64,000 nucleotides of DNA from the NCBI RefSeq assembly GCF_051020985.1, contig NC_134999.1, positions 16,373,660-16,437,659 on the forward strand, written 5' to 3'. The position numbers and the translations under genes are program-made. Origin of the DNA: Nomia melanderi (taxonomy: Eukaryota > Arthropoda > Insecta > Hymenoptera > Halictidae). The notes under the pieces are model-generated. The model was not told the DNA's origin. It made no database searches and saw only the letters and a list, made by a program, of their open reading frames with translations. Each line of letters starts with the position of its first letter. Positions within the stretch are counted from its first letter, which is position 1. This document shows positions 24,223 to 36,874 of this stretch, in pieces.

Positions 24223-27200
24223 ATGAGAGAATTCGATTTGATAATGAATAATTCGGGCTGTGCGTCGTGCATACTCGAGCCTCCCCCCGACATTCTTCAT
24301 ATACCACCGCCACCATTCCCGGCTATTTTTCAACAAAGTACCACCTTTTACCCACGCACGGATTTATTGGCGTTTCCGCCTGATCTCAATGACAGCCCGT
24401 GTAAGCACTTTTGCGATCGTCGATCCGAAGGAGTCCAATATATTGAGATGCCACAACAAGGTTGCCTTCCTCAATTTTTACGTATTCTGTATTCGGAACA
24501 TTAACCCCTTGTCCTATGATTTCTTTCTGAACTATAATCAATACAACTATTTTATTGTTAATAATTTATTAAGAAAAGGAAAAATTTGGATGTTTATTCT
24601 ATGTCTACTTTTACTCCAAAGGTTAACGATTGATAATAGAAAAGCAATACTTAATTTATGTATTAAAAAAAAAATGAATAATACTTAGTTTTCTCAAATT
24701 CAGTTTAAAATTTTCGTCACGAGTCTGACACGATATTGTAAGTCAAGGGGTTAACAGGATTAATGTTTTATGATTATTTTATTATTAATTATTTGTTACA
24801 GCAGAGCAAGTGGCAATTGTAATTGTTTAATATATTACCATGGTTTTAATTTGAAGTCTTCTTTTATTATTTTAAATTTTCTTTTTGATTATTTGTAAGT
24901 TTTTACGTTTACAATGCTGTCGCTAATAAAATGTAATTTATTTTTCAGATACAATACTTTAATTTTTGTTTACCTTCAATGTGATTATTTTTCTTGTATT
25001 TTAATAAATATCTGTAATGAGTAGATGGATCATAAACAAGTATTGTGTAAGAGTTAATTTTTTATTTCTTTTGTTATATATTATTTCATGATTCAATATC
25101 CATTCATTAATTCTGTAAGCTTTAATATATAAATAAATGTTTATCGTTTTATTAAGAAACAATTGTTTTCTCAATGGTATATAAAGTTATACGTATAATT
25201 TTAGGTACAGTTTTCGACGACACATGGCTGTTGGTCTTAATATCATCCTGTGTAGGTGTGATTTTCATAGGCATTGCATTGGCGACATTGCTTCTGAAAT
25301 GCAAATTGTAAGTAGGAATAATAATAGTAAAATTACAAGAAAATAGTATAAAGATATCCTCAATCTTTAAATAGATAAACATATAATGATAACAACTGGA
25401 ATTGCAGATAAGTGTAATTATGTAGCCCCACAGAACAATATCATAAAATTTATAATGAATTAATTATCAATTTCCATTTGGAAATTAATTTCCAAAATTA
25501 GAGGACAAGCGCTGTTGATACAAAAATTCATCAACAATTAACGTTTTGTTGGCTCGATACATGTCACCTTATTTTTCGTTGATCGAATGCTTTCCATTCA
25601 ACAGGAACATACTGACAAAGTGCAGGTTCATCCACTTAACTCGGAACCTACGAATACACAAGCAACAGCGTGACATGTATATACAAACACTACCCTATTC
25701 ACGCAACGGTCATTGTATCGAGACTCTTCACCCTCGCCGAGTCGTAGGGACAGACTTTGTTCCCAACAATAAGCATTATATGGTATTTTTCATTATCATA
25801 ATATGAGCAAAAATCTCAATCCAGATGACACCGTCTGAATGAAACGGTGTTTGTATATTTCGTGCTGCTATTGTTCATGCTTGCGCTCGCGGATTCTGAA
25901 TTACATAAGTGAACAACTTTGCAAATAGGAAATGGGAAAATATTTCATTTTAATTATAAATATTATTAATATGTTCCATTATATCTATTGTATCACTTAA
26001 AGCAGCGGTTTTCAACCCGGGAGAATATTTGTAAAAATTAATTATACTCATTATTATTTAAAACGTGTCTATATTATTATATCTATTAAAAGATAGGGAG
26101 GCGCGATGAAAAATTTTTTTGTAGGGAGGCATGTAAACCGCTGATTTACAGTAATTTTTAATACATATTGATGCCTTTACCTTAAGCGCTGGTAGCGAAC
26201 GTGTTAAGGTATTGAACATGTTCGGAGTGCGAAGAGTTGAAAATGATGAAATAATCGATTGTCGTTGTGTAGTAATAGAAGTGGTAAGAACGGGGTAATA
26301 TCCATGCCAAACGCGGCCTCCGGCGTGCAAACGAAAAATGGAAGGATTCAGAATGAAGCTGTTCTTTATCCTTGCGCGACTGACACGATACAGGACAGCC
26401 GCGTAATGTGGGCTACTCTTACGCCAAGGGGAACCACCAGACACTACTTAGAGGAGCACACCTACGAAACGATCGGCGGCGGACAATTTCACAAACGTGC
26501 CTGTTCAACTACGCCAACTGAACATGTAAAACTCAAGGCAATTTACCGATATTACGTTTGTATATCTCGTAGATTGTATATTTCCATTCACCGCCATTTC
26601 TCAGAATTTTAATACCGATTTATATACAGGGCGTTCGGAAATGATGGCGTACAAATGAAAGAGCGTATGCAACTCGCTAAACTCAGTGAAAAAATCCTAG
26701 AGGACATGGATAAATTTCAACGGTATCCGAGATAAAAATAGGTTTTCTTTTTAACGCTAGAACTGATTAACGCTTGAACACTTGAATTGATTTTTAAACA
26801 TTTTTTTTTATAGAAACCATAGCAGTCCGTCGATTAAGATATCAATTGAATTATATTTTAATTCGTATATTAATAAATCAACTATTTTAATTATTTCTCG
26901 AACAAGCATTCGTATGGTCTCGGTAACTGTGGAAGAAGAAATGGGGAATGGGTCATTTCGACCCATCTGGTAGTTCTAGTGTTGAACAAATGTATTGCGA
27001 ATTGTGAACATCGAATTATTTGGAAAAATATCTGTGATACGTACAAATATGTTAGACAAAAGTTACAGAGATACTACGTACCAGTAGATATTTGACCTTG
27101 AGGTGACCTTGAAACCTCCTACAAAGGTCACGTTGCAATTCTTAAATTGAACCCTATAGTTTCTGTTCCCTTTTTTTTAAGCTGGTATTTCGATGTTTTC

Positions 27201-27949
27201 AAACCGTTAGAAATTAAATTTTTCGAGTAAACCGATGGCATCCGAAGTTGCCGGTTTGTCAGTAGTGATAGTAACCGATGGACAGTAGAAGTCATTCATG
27301 AATCTCACAGCGAGGCCATTTCATTTATACGCCATAATTTCTAAACGCCCAATATGTACAAGGTTATAATATAGTAAACATTATACAAATGCAATTCTTT
27401 TCAGTACTTCATACACGATTACGCTGTAGTTTAATTGATTGCCAGTTTCCTTTGCAAAATGTGGATATAATTAAAATATCTGAAAACAGGTTGTTGATCT
27501 TTCAGACTTATGCGGACTCCCCAATTACCACGCCAATTCAGAACCGACCGAAGGATGATAATATGTTCGATAACACGGCGTTCATAGATTATGAAGAGCC
27601 GTTGTCAATAAAGACTGATTATTATCAACTAAATGATGTTTTGGAACCGAACGATTCAGGCAATGTTTCACTGCTTGTTATCATTTATAAAAAAAAAAAA
27701 GAAATGATTTTAATTGCTATTTATTTGACTCTCTTTACTTCATTTACAGGTATACTATCGATTCAACAAAGAGGAACATTGCGCCCTCGTGTCAGTTCAC
27801 CGACAAGAATCGAACATCCGAACTTACCACCCCTTAATCTTCATCTGCATAAAAGATCATTTCGTAAAGGTTCCGCCACACTGCAAGCCTCAGATACATT
27901 GCTAAGACGCAGCAGTATTACATCATCAACTTATATTCCCACCATATAA
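24223..27949 (+). CDS. Unrecognised single-pass membrane protein with tyrosine-rich tail
   Basis: Five exons join in phase to 293 residues: 24223-24400, 25205-25307, 26279-26525, 27506-27659, 27750-27949. Residues 1-60 are proline-rich (EPPPDILHIPPPPFP) without a signal peptide. One strong membrane segment covers about 66-88 (WLLVLISSCVGVIFIGIALA). The remaining roughly 200 residues would be cytoplasmic: VMWATLTPRGTTRHYLEEH, YETIGGG, TYADSP, DNTAFIDYEEP, DYYQLNDV, then a serine/arginine-rich end TLLRRSS...STYIPTI. The tyrosines suggest a phosphorylated or adaptor-binding tail (inference). The first coding exon starts exactly at an acceptor followed by ATG, so a non-coding exon lies upstream, or coding may begin there. 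The last intron uses a GC donor and is open in frame. I do not recognise the family. Spread over 3.7 kb, with repeats in the introns. Confidence 0.6.
24501..24754. mobile_element. TTAA-bounded MITE, family A copy 1
   Basis: Begins TTAACCCCTTG and ends CAAGGGGTTAA, i.e. 7-bp inverted ends CCCCTTG inside TTAA target duplications, as in piggyBac-type insertions. About 246 bp between the TTAAs, no transposase. It lies in the first intron of the membrane-protein gene. Two relatives at 53836-54111 and 54415-54634 share the interior (CCAAAGGTTA, GTCTGACACGA). Confidence 0.75.
25308..26278 (+). other. Intron of the membrane-protein gene
   Basis: 971 nt. A GC-richer patch at 25546-25760 has an open frame, but its product is not domain-like and it has no clear pair of splice sites in phase; I left it out. 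Confidence 0.5.
26526..27505 (+). other. Intron of the membrane-protein gene with repeats
   Basis: 980 nt containing the dispersed repeat at 26644-26760 and further old repeat-like sequence up to about 27300. No coding exon seen. Confidence 0.5.
26644..26760. repeat. Dispersed repeat copy in intron
   Basis: Second copy of the repeat at 11594-11712, same orientation. Both have ACAAATGAAA near the left side and a GATAAA block on the right. Confidence 0.55.
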
Positions 27950-29134
27950 ATTCGATGTCCAATCTTTTTTATATTTAAACATGTTTATACAATAAGCAAC
28001 GTGAATCGTATGTTACCAATTTGTTATCTTCGCCTCACTTTAATGATAAATACGCAATAGCCGCGTAAGTCGAACAAAGCGACGTAATCATTGAACGACG
28101 CGTGTAAATTAGATCTACACGCCTTGTACGCATTTAACATTTACGAAAGTAGACTTACAAAGGTAACGAAGTTAGACATATTTAAATATATAGTATATTA
28201 CTATGTATATGTTAAATTTTTATTATGTATGAAATATCATAATAAATTATTCGAAATGTACGAGATTTGGTTTTGTCTCGAGTGTTATTGCAAAAGATTT
28301 CCCAATTGTTACCACATGTATGAAAATCATTTTTATATTTCTGTTTTTCTTTTTAGAAATTATTTTTTTGTACCTCGAACCAGTTAACAATTCAAACAAT
28401 AATTTTGACTTGAAGCAAATAATTCAATTCGGATCATAAGCGGATTTGGATCTATAGAAAATTGAAAATGAAAGATTTCTAAATCTATAAATGATAAAGA
28501 ATATTAAGTATTTTATCGATGCATTAATTCAACGTGAAAGCCTTTCACAATGTATGTTTCATATTTCCCTCCATTTAATAACACTATAAGAATGACCCAA
28601 AATATTGAAGTCTTATGAATCACAACCCTAATGTTTAACCAATTATTAAACATTGAACTATTATGAAAATGTCTTTTATAGTTGAATATAGTTATTGTTA
28701 ATGTTTAAATGATTTCATAATTTTATACGCGACAATCCATACCATAGAATACTATAATGTAGGTAGATGCAAACGCTGTTTTTGCCGAAGGCATCTTACA
28801 AGCTAAAGTGGGTGGATAACTACGTATCACGTTAAATTGTAGTTTGTGTATCGGTTATGTCACTTTATCGAAAAAAACAAACTTTTAAAATGTTTTTTCT
28901 GTGACAGAACGTATTACATTATTTAACACATAAACTTAAATAATTTCTCTTTGCATACACTGTAACGAACAGTACTATTTGCAAGGAATTATAAAAATGA
29001 TACGAATTATGCAATAAAGTTACAAACAATTAAAGTTCATTAGGATTATTTTTAAATTTATATATTTATATAGTATGCATTAAAGTATGGTTTAAATGCA
29101 AACAAATTACCATATAAAATTAAAGTAAACCAAC
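27950..29134. other. Intergenic, AT-rich
   Basis: Between the membrane-protein stop and the EXT2 start. An open frame at 28091-28387 is lysine/tyrosine/phenylalanine-rich, as AT-rich DNA gives by chance. No other feature seen. Confidence 0.5.
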
Positions 29135-32100
29135 ATGATACTTCCAACAAGATTGTCTCATAAAACAACTAAATTATCGTATCGTTACCAAAATGTTTTT
29201 ATGATATGTTTGTTGACGTTTATGCTGTTTATTATTTTAATTGCAGTATATCACATCTTAAAATTTGGAAGTACTCAAAAACATTCTGTTCATAATGCTA
29301 TAGTACTTAATGACTTAAGTTCATTGCGTACTCAAATATTAAATGTAGATTCTTTAATGGGAGATGCTACAAATCTTTCTTGTACATATTTTGGTTGTTT
29401 TAATGTTTATCGATGTGGTAGTCAAGGAAATAAGCTTCTAATTTATGTTTATCCGCCAAAAATATACGTGGATGCTTTAGGAAGACCTGTAACGAGTCAG
29501 ATGACAAGAGAATTTTATCAAATTTTAAGTACTATTATTTTAAGCAAATTTTATACACCAAATCCATATGAGGCATGTATGTTTATTCCATCGATTGATA
29601 CATTAAATCAAAACAGATTGAAGTTACACGAAGTTTCACAAGCTATGAAAGCGTTGCCATTGTAAGTTTATTTTTATTTAAATTTTAATTAATAATGTGT
29701 TTACTATGGGTAAAGTACTGAAATGAATTGAATATTTAATTTTGAATGAGAAGCTTTATTCTTTATATTTATAAATATTTGATTAATACTCTATATAAAA
29801 TATTATTTTCTTTAGGTAATAGTTTGTTAATAATTTTATTGCACTTTTTAAATTTCAGCTGGAATAATGGTGAAAATCATCTTATATTTAACATGGTTCC
29901 TGGAAGTGTACCAGATTATAATACAATCATTGATGTATCTATTGGGAAAGCAATGATTGCAGGTGCAGGAATGTCTTCCTTAACATATAGACCTGGTTTC
30001 GATATTAGTTTACCAGTGTATAGTCCCCTTATAAATAATCTTAAACCAAAGTTTAATAATACAAGGTAATAAATCATATATATGTACTTAATATAGTGTG
30101 TTTAATTTAAATGTATAAATATAATTACTTTTCTAATTTTTGAGAAGCCAAGGAATTTATTCAAATACACTTACAATGTATAAATATATTAACAACTTAC
30201 TTTTTCAGGATCTGGTTAGTCATTTCATCTCAAATTAATATTAACTCTGCCTTCGAACAAGATTTGTTAGAAATAAAATCCATGTCTCCGAATGATATTT
30301 TAATATTAGGCCCATGTCTACATTATAATTCTATGAATGCTACAGTACGATGTGCAGGAGAAGAAGTGTATAGATATCCTAATGTACTTCAAGTATGTAG
30401 AGAGTTTGAAGTATGAAAAGGATGGAATTGTTTTTAAATATTGTAATAAAAAATTATTAATTTTAGGCAGCAACGTTTTGTCTAGTAATTCGTGGAGCAA
30501 GATTGGGTCAGAGTACTCTTCTAGAGTGTATGGCAGCAGGTAGCATACCTGTTGTTATAGCTGATTCCCTTGTAATGCCATTTCATGATGTAATTGATTG
30601 GTCCAGGTAAAAGTCAATTACATATTATTAATTGTTATATAGAAAAATAGTTTCTGTTATTATAAACGATCATTAATCAATATATCTTTTATCCAGAGCT
30701 GCTATATTTGTATCAGAATCAGACATATTATCAGTAATATCAGTTTTGAAGAAAGTATCTCAACAACGAATTGTAGAACTCCAAGAACAGGGTACATGGC
30801 TCTATCAAAAATATTTTAAATCGATGGAAAAAATAACGGAAACAACATTAGAAATACTTGCAGATCGTGTGTTTCCATATTTAGCTAGAGATTACATATT
30901 TTGGAACGAACCTCCTCATAAAGAAAGTATAAATTCTATTAATTAGTATACCTGTAAATAATTTTATGGAAATAATCATTTTTTTATTATTTACATAGGA
31001 CATTACATCACCACTTTTTTTACCGGTTACTGCACCAAAAACTCGAGGATTTACCGCAGTTATTTTGACTTATGATAGATTGGAATTATTATTTCTTTTA
31101 ATTAATAAACTTGTTAAAGTCCCCAGTTTGTCAAAAGTTCTAGTAATATGGAATAATCAACATAAAAATCCACCACATTGTAAGTCTAATATAGTAATTG
31201 TTATTTCGTGTTTAACTTTTAAACAGTAAAATGACATAACTATATATGTTGCAGCATCCAAATGGCCAAAATTGAACAAACCATTAAAAGTTATACAAAC
31301 AAAGGAAAATAAATTATCTAACAGATTCTATCCGTATGATGAAATTGAAACTGAAGCTGTTCTATCAATAGATGATGATATTATAATGCTGACAGCGGAT
31401 GAAGTAGAATTTGCTTATGAGGTTTGTCTATTATACAGGATGGAGGGTTTAAATGAACACTTAAATATTTTTACTGTTTATAGATATAAAAGCTGTAGAA
31501 CGATTTTAAATTCCCTAAAGAGTTAAGTAAATTTTCAAAAAAAAAATATTTTCCATAAAGTCTTGAAGTAGTTTAACTTAGTTTTATATTATCTTTTTAT
31601 ATATCCATAAACAATGAAAATGTTTAGATATTATTATTTCGTATGAGTAGAGAAAGAGTAGAAATAACAGCAGAAAAAATTATAGGTTTGGAGAGAATTT
31701 CCAGATCGAATTGTTGGTTTTCCATCTCGAATTCATATGTGGGATAATGGAACAAATTGTTGGAAGTACGAAAGTGAATGGACCAATAGTATCTCTATGG
31801 TGTTAACTGGAGCTGCATTTCATCATAAAGTAAGAACTGCATAATTTATTATTTAAAAAGATTTATTGTCCAATCAAATATTATTTCAGATCCTAAGATG
31901 ACAGTCCATTTCCCGATGCATAAGATTTCCTTCCTAAAAAGATATATGACACTTCCAATATTTTCCCGTCGTCTTCCAATATACTCGAATGAATATTTCA
32001 ACGAAGATTAAGCATAACCAATTGAAGTTTGTTGATAAGATACATGGTATATTTTACATTATACTAATATATTAATTAATATTTCAGTATTGGAGTTATA

Positions 32101-32509
32101 TGTATACAACTGCTATGCCAGGTGACATAAAGGAGTGGGTTGATGAACATATGAATTGTGAAGATATAGCTATGAATTTTCTAGTAGCAAATATCACCGG
32201 AAAAGCACCAATAAAAGTATCTATAATAAAATTTTGTAAAGTTCACTGTATTCGTATAATACAATATGACAATTATTTCTATTGTAGGTAACGCCAAAGA
32301 AAAAATTTCGATGCCCAGAATGTACAAACACTGAAATGCTTTCAGCAGATTTAACGCATATGGTGGAACGCACACAATGCATAAATAGATTTTCTTCAAT
32401 TTATGGATCGATGCCATTACAGTCAGCTGAATTTCGAGCAGATCCAGTCTTATTCAAAGATGTGTTCCCTGAGAAACTCAAAAGGTTTAATGATATTGGG
32501 AGCTTGTAA
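29135..32509 (+). CDS. sotv: EXT2 / sister of tout-velu, heparan sulfate polymerase
   Basis: Golgi type II glycosyltransferase that, with EXT1/tout-velu, builds heparan sulfate chains. Exons: 29135-29661, 29859-30065, 30209-30392, 30467-30606, 30697 to about 30926, 30999-31179, 31255-31421, 31686-31829, 32088-32216, 32288-32509; about 710 residues. A short cytoplasmic N-terminus precedes one membrane anchor (about 26-44). The exostosin domain shows CFNVYRCG, NGENHLIFNM, PVYSPL and LVIRGARLGQ. The C-terminal GT64 domain shows GFTAVILTYDR, ENKLSNRFYPYDEIETEAVL with the DDD metal site (AVLSIDDDIIML), GAAFHHKYW and NCEDIAMNFLVANITGKAP. These match EXT2 rather than EXT1 or EXTL3. One junction (exons 5-6) cannot be spliced in frame with canonical sites. 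AATAAA follows at 32563. Confidence 0.93.
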
Positions 32510-33614
32510 ATATTTTTTCATTTTAATATCTGTTATTTTATAATAGAATTTTTATATTGTTAAATAAATACAAGAATTGTTAAACAATTATGTATAAGTG
32601 GTTTTCATTATGTATTACGTGTTAAATAATATCTCATTCGTTACTATATAAGTTTTTAAATAATATTCTTATTGATAAGATATATATTCTTATACTACAA
32701 TGTGTATAGTAAACATTTTCAAACGTATAACTGATATTATTAAAATGACATCAAACGTTAAAAATAAATAAAAATATGTTCGAAATAAAGAGAATCTGAG
32801 AATCAAAATATTTATAGTTCAAAGATAAAATCAATTTTATCTACAGTTAAAAGTTAAAGATGACTAAAATTTGAAGAAGTTGGTTGCTCATTATAGAATT
32901 TATATTGTTGGCTTATTGTGTTCATGAAAGGATATTTTTTAAATCAAAAATATGTATGATTCCATATATGTATAAAAAAGTTCGACTATTTGTCAAATTT
33001 TATACAATGACTTGTTTTAGTCGTTCATTACTAACATCAACATTAACATGTGTTTTATTAAACGAACGTATATCATAAGTTTCTTCTTTTAAGAAACTAA
33101 CCACAGTTGTAGGCACATAGATAATGTAGAATATCTGTACTAGTTAAGTTGTTTATTAGTGGTTAAATTTTATAAGAAAATCAAGGCACTTTTTATTGTT
33201 TAATCGGAAAAATATATAGATTATTTACTATCCACTAAAGCAGTCTCTTCTTCGTCCATTAGAAGTTAATAATCGTTATTTATTTTTAAAAGTAGATATT
33301 CTGCACTCTCAATATGTTATAATTATTATCTAAGTCACAAAATAGTAATAATTACATATTTCAAAATATTGGAGTTACATATTTATGATGTTATAAAGTC
33401 TCATTAAATGTTCTATTTAATATGTAACTCATTGCCTATGATAAAATCACTGTTTTTTAGGTATGCTACAAACTTTTACCTACATTTATATACTGTATTT
33501 TACAGACTATTGATATGTCAAATTACTGTTTGGGCAGTATGGTTTTGTATTTTACTTACTATTTAGTAATAATAAACATGTAGAAAAAAGATTACATATA
33601 TTCATATGCTAATT
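32510..33614. other. Convergent 3' flanks of EXT2 and taspase-1
   Basis: AT-rich, no gene. AATAAA at 32563-32568, about 54 nt after the EXT2 stop, is a good poly(A) signal. Confidence 0.6.
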
Positions 33615-35312
33615 TTAAGTATCAATTTTTTCATCAATCTTGAAACATATCCCCTCGACGACTGCTTTTTTGCCCACTTCATCAGATGATAAGCTAGACA
33701 TGTGACTCTAAAGAAATTCAGAGATATTAATTCTATTTACTTAATTTTTACAAGCTAAAGATACTTACTACTGCTGATTGTTCGTTAGAGTTCATATAAC
33801 CTATTATCATGGAATTAGTTGAATGACTCCATAAAAGGTCTCCTAATCCTTCCTGTGATGAATATCGAAGAGCAATTACACCTCCAAGTTTTTGTTCAAG
33901 TCCAGATAAAAATTTCGAATCTATGAACCAACAAAATTTAATTGTTGTATAATAATGAATTTCATTAATTATACTATAAAATAAAAGAAACTTTTCACAA
34001 TAACAGATAATAGTAAAGTAGTTACGAGATTTCACCGATAAAATTAACTTTCATGGCATGATGTAAACTAGTGGTTGGGCAAGGGCTATCTGAAATAGCG
34101 TCGGCAATTGTGCGTGCCAATGAGGTACGAATTAAGTGTTCCCCACAACCTGATGTGCTTGTTCCTACTGAGTATTTATCTTTATATGCCCAAGTACCAC
34201 ATCCCCATACTCCAGCCTTAAACATATATAACAGTAATACATTAGATATTTATATACAACATAAATGATCCATATAAAAAATAAAAGAGCTATAGTACTT
34301 GTCCCACTCTTCCTGGGTATTTTAAAATTATACCACCACTAGAACAAGCTGCAGTAATATTTCCTTCTTTGTCAACACAAATAGCACCAACTGTATCCAT
34401 TCTTTTTTTGCTGCACTATGAAATTATTAAAAAATTATAATTAGAATAGTGAACAAAGATTTAATAAAAAAAATTGTTCACCTTTTGAATTTCCATATCA
34501 GAATCTTCTACTTTCCTTTTGTAATGCTTATATATTTTCTGGGCTTTCACTAAAAATTATAACAAAAAGATAAGTATTAATATGAGTGAAATACGTTTTA
34601 AACAAAGATTTTAAATATTTCTAGGTGTTCTGTATACTTGAAATTAATTGTTCTGGAGGCAAAGTTTGTATTCCCATTTCTTGTGCCCATACATGTGCTC
34701 CATTGCCAACTAGAAAACTAATGATTTTGTTTTATTATCTCTATTTATATTATAATCTTAATCTTAAAAATTTACCTTGGTGGAATTCTGCCATATGCAA
34801 TTTTAATTGATTGTTGTTCACAAAGGCGTTTTGCTAACAAAATAGGATTTTTTATGCCACTAACTGCACCAACTGCTCCAAATTGTAATGTACTACCATC
34901 CATAACACTAGCATCGCATTCTACTGTTCCTTCTAAAGTAAGATTAGAACCATATCCAGCGTTTGTAAGAGCTGAATTTTCTAATATCATTATAGTTTCC
35001 ACAATTGCATCCAATGTGCTACCACCATTTTTTAAATTCTGTATACCCTTTAAAGATATGTATTTTTTATTAAAATTACGCAAACATAGTTATATGTGTA
35101 ACAAGAAAAATTATTTACCTTTTCACATGCTTGGCGACATAACTTCTGATACTTTTCCTTAAGAGCATTTGAATGCTTTCCTGCACCTAACGCAATATGC
35201 AAATAATAATGTTAATAGCAATCACTGACATACTGCAAAAATATAATTATATTTGTTAATAAAATAACATACCTACGTGAACGGCAATAAAACCTTGATT
35301 AACATTACTCAT
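33615..35312 (-). CDS. Tasp1: Taspase-1 (threonine aspartase)
   Basis: N-terminal-nucleophile protease of the asparaginase-2 fold; in animals it cleaves MLL/trithorax and TFIIA after aspartate. Exons: 35312-35273, 35186-35119, 35047-34776, 34717-34638, 34549-34482, 34415-34299, 34216-34036, 33920-33769, 33707-33615; total 356 residues in phase. N-terminal VHVGAGKHS, then NAGYGSNLT and SVMDGSTLQFGAVGAVSGIKN; AYGRIPPSFLVGNG joins exons 3 and 4 and fixes that acceptor at 34718-34719. MDTVGA near residue 182 carries the expected autoprocessing site and catalytic threonine. GTSTSGCGEHLIRTSLAR and LWSHSTNSMIIGYM are typical of taspase-1 and separate it from plain L-asparaginases. Shorter than the human protein (about 420) mainly in linkers. 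Confidence 0.92.
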
Positions 35313-36874
35313 TAGATCTAATTATTTTTAACGATTATAATACTTTTTCGTTTTATTTTATGAATACTTAGTAAAATGTTCACTTATTTATTGAACACAG
35401 TGTTATTAAATTCGATTACAGTGGTCAATATTTATCAATTTTACACTTTAATAGTGTGTAATGATCTGTTTAGAAAATTTGATTAGTGTCTTTTATAAAT
35501 ATCAAAAATTCATACACTGACAATATCTAAAATCATCAAAAGGAACATAAAAATGTTAAAATTTCTGTAGTGCGAGAAGTTATGTTCATATTCAAACCAT
35601 TCAAATTTTTATAATCCTATATACATATGTGTCAAAGTCAAGAAAATTTTTAATGTAATTTTTAATGTTCATGTTCCCAACTTGACTGACATTGTGCACT
35701 ACTTCAAACCGGCGTTGCCACTCTTTGCAGACGTTTATCTTTATCACTTTCTATAGGCTGTAACGCTATCGCGTGAATTGGATAGGCGCGGTACGACGGT
35801 AACGCCGGGCAAGGATAGCTATAGCTGCGTTCCGTGGTGGAAGGTCATAAATTGAGAGGGAACTACGAACGGTTTAGCGAGAACATTATAGACACAGTAT
35901 ATTATTGTAAAACACTCAACGCGGACGGCCGAGCTGAGAGGAAGTCGGAAACCAGAGAATTGATATTTTCAGCTAGAATCATCTTTGGTCCTCACTTCAG
36001 CAAACCAGATACATTGTAAGGGGCCATAAATTCTTTTCCAAAGATTGAGACGGGCTACATTTGGTCCTCACTTCGGCGAATTCTATACATTGTTAGCTGT
36101 CGACGCGTTCGCTTTTACGAGAACATTGTGTGTTTCTCTGGGTCCCGCGCTTTCTCTCAGCATATGCGCATGGAATCGTTTCCGCGCATTAACCAGATCT
36201 CCTCCACCATTGGCCCAAGAAGACTCGGAAGGAGAAAACAGAACCAGGGAAGAGAGGATGCGAGCCGACAACGAGCGAGATTTACAACGAAAAAGCAGAA
36301 GTCAAAATTTCCACAACCAAAAGTATAAGTTTTATTTCACGCGCCACGAGCAGAGTACCTTAGTACTCCACGGGCACCTTACTCACGTAAAGTTCCCTAA
36401 ATTTTCCCTAACCGCGAACGGCGTAACGCAACAAGGCAAAGATTTAGAATGAAACCTCTAGCGGAAAAACAGCGAAATAAATTCAATCATAGAGTGCTGC
36501 ACTTCTGACGTCACAATATAATTTATACAAAGTTTCATGTTGGTAACACTTCACTGTTCAGTTGGTTTAATTTTGAAAATTGACCCCTTAAGTATACATT
36601 TAGTACGTAGTGTTAACGGATTCATCATATTTCACATAAAGTTTACAAACTTTTGAGCAAGGTAAGTTAATTATAAAGCTCCAGATAACGATAAATTAAT
36701 TTTTAATCTGGAATAATTACTTGAAGTAGCTTTGACTGCTAAGAAACATCTGCATCCGTTATGTTTACCTTTAAACATGTCTTTTAAATTCATGTTTACA
36801 TTTAAATACCCTTTATATCATTTATGGATTGAAAATTACAGTACATCGAAATATATGGGATAAAAGTCATAATA
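35313..36874. other. Head-to-head interval between taspase-1 and the CDCA3-like gene
   Basis: GC content rises at 35700-36480. It holds open frames on both strands without recognisable products and a diverged direct repeat (35985-36016 and 36061-36092). A likely non-coding exon of the CDCA3-like gene ends at 36661 (donor GTAAGT), with its acceptor at 36840-36841, 33 nt before the start codon. Confidence 0.5.
35985..36092. repeat. Diverged direct repeat of about 32 bp
   Basis: TTTGGTCCTCACTTC is followed in both copies by a GC.AA block and ATACATTGT; copies start at 35984 and 36060, 76 bp apart. In one frame both encode FGPHF. Origin unknown. Confidence 0.55.

Noticed and set aside
25546..25806. 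Possible extra exon of the membrane-protein gene
   Set aside because: The exons at 25205 and 26279 already join in phase, and this patch lacks a phased acceptor/donor pair.
27490..27505. Alternative acceptor five codons upstream of exon 4 of the membrane-protein gene
   Set aside because: It would join exon 2 directly in frame, but it skips the well-formed exon 26279-26525, after which acceptor 27505 gives the right phase.
34709..34717. Nearer acceptor (CTAG|TTGG) for taspase-1 exon 4
   Set aside because: Gives the wrong frame. The upstream AG at 34718-34719 restores RIPPSFLVGNG as in the family.
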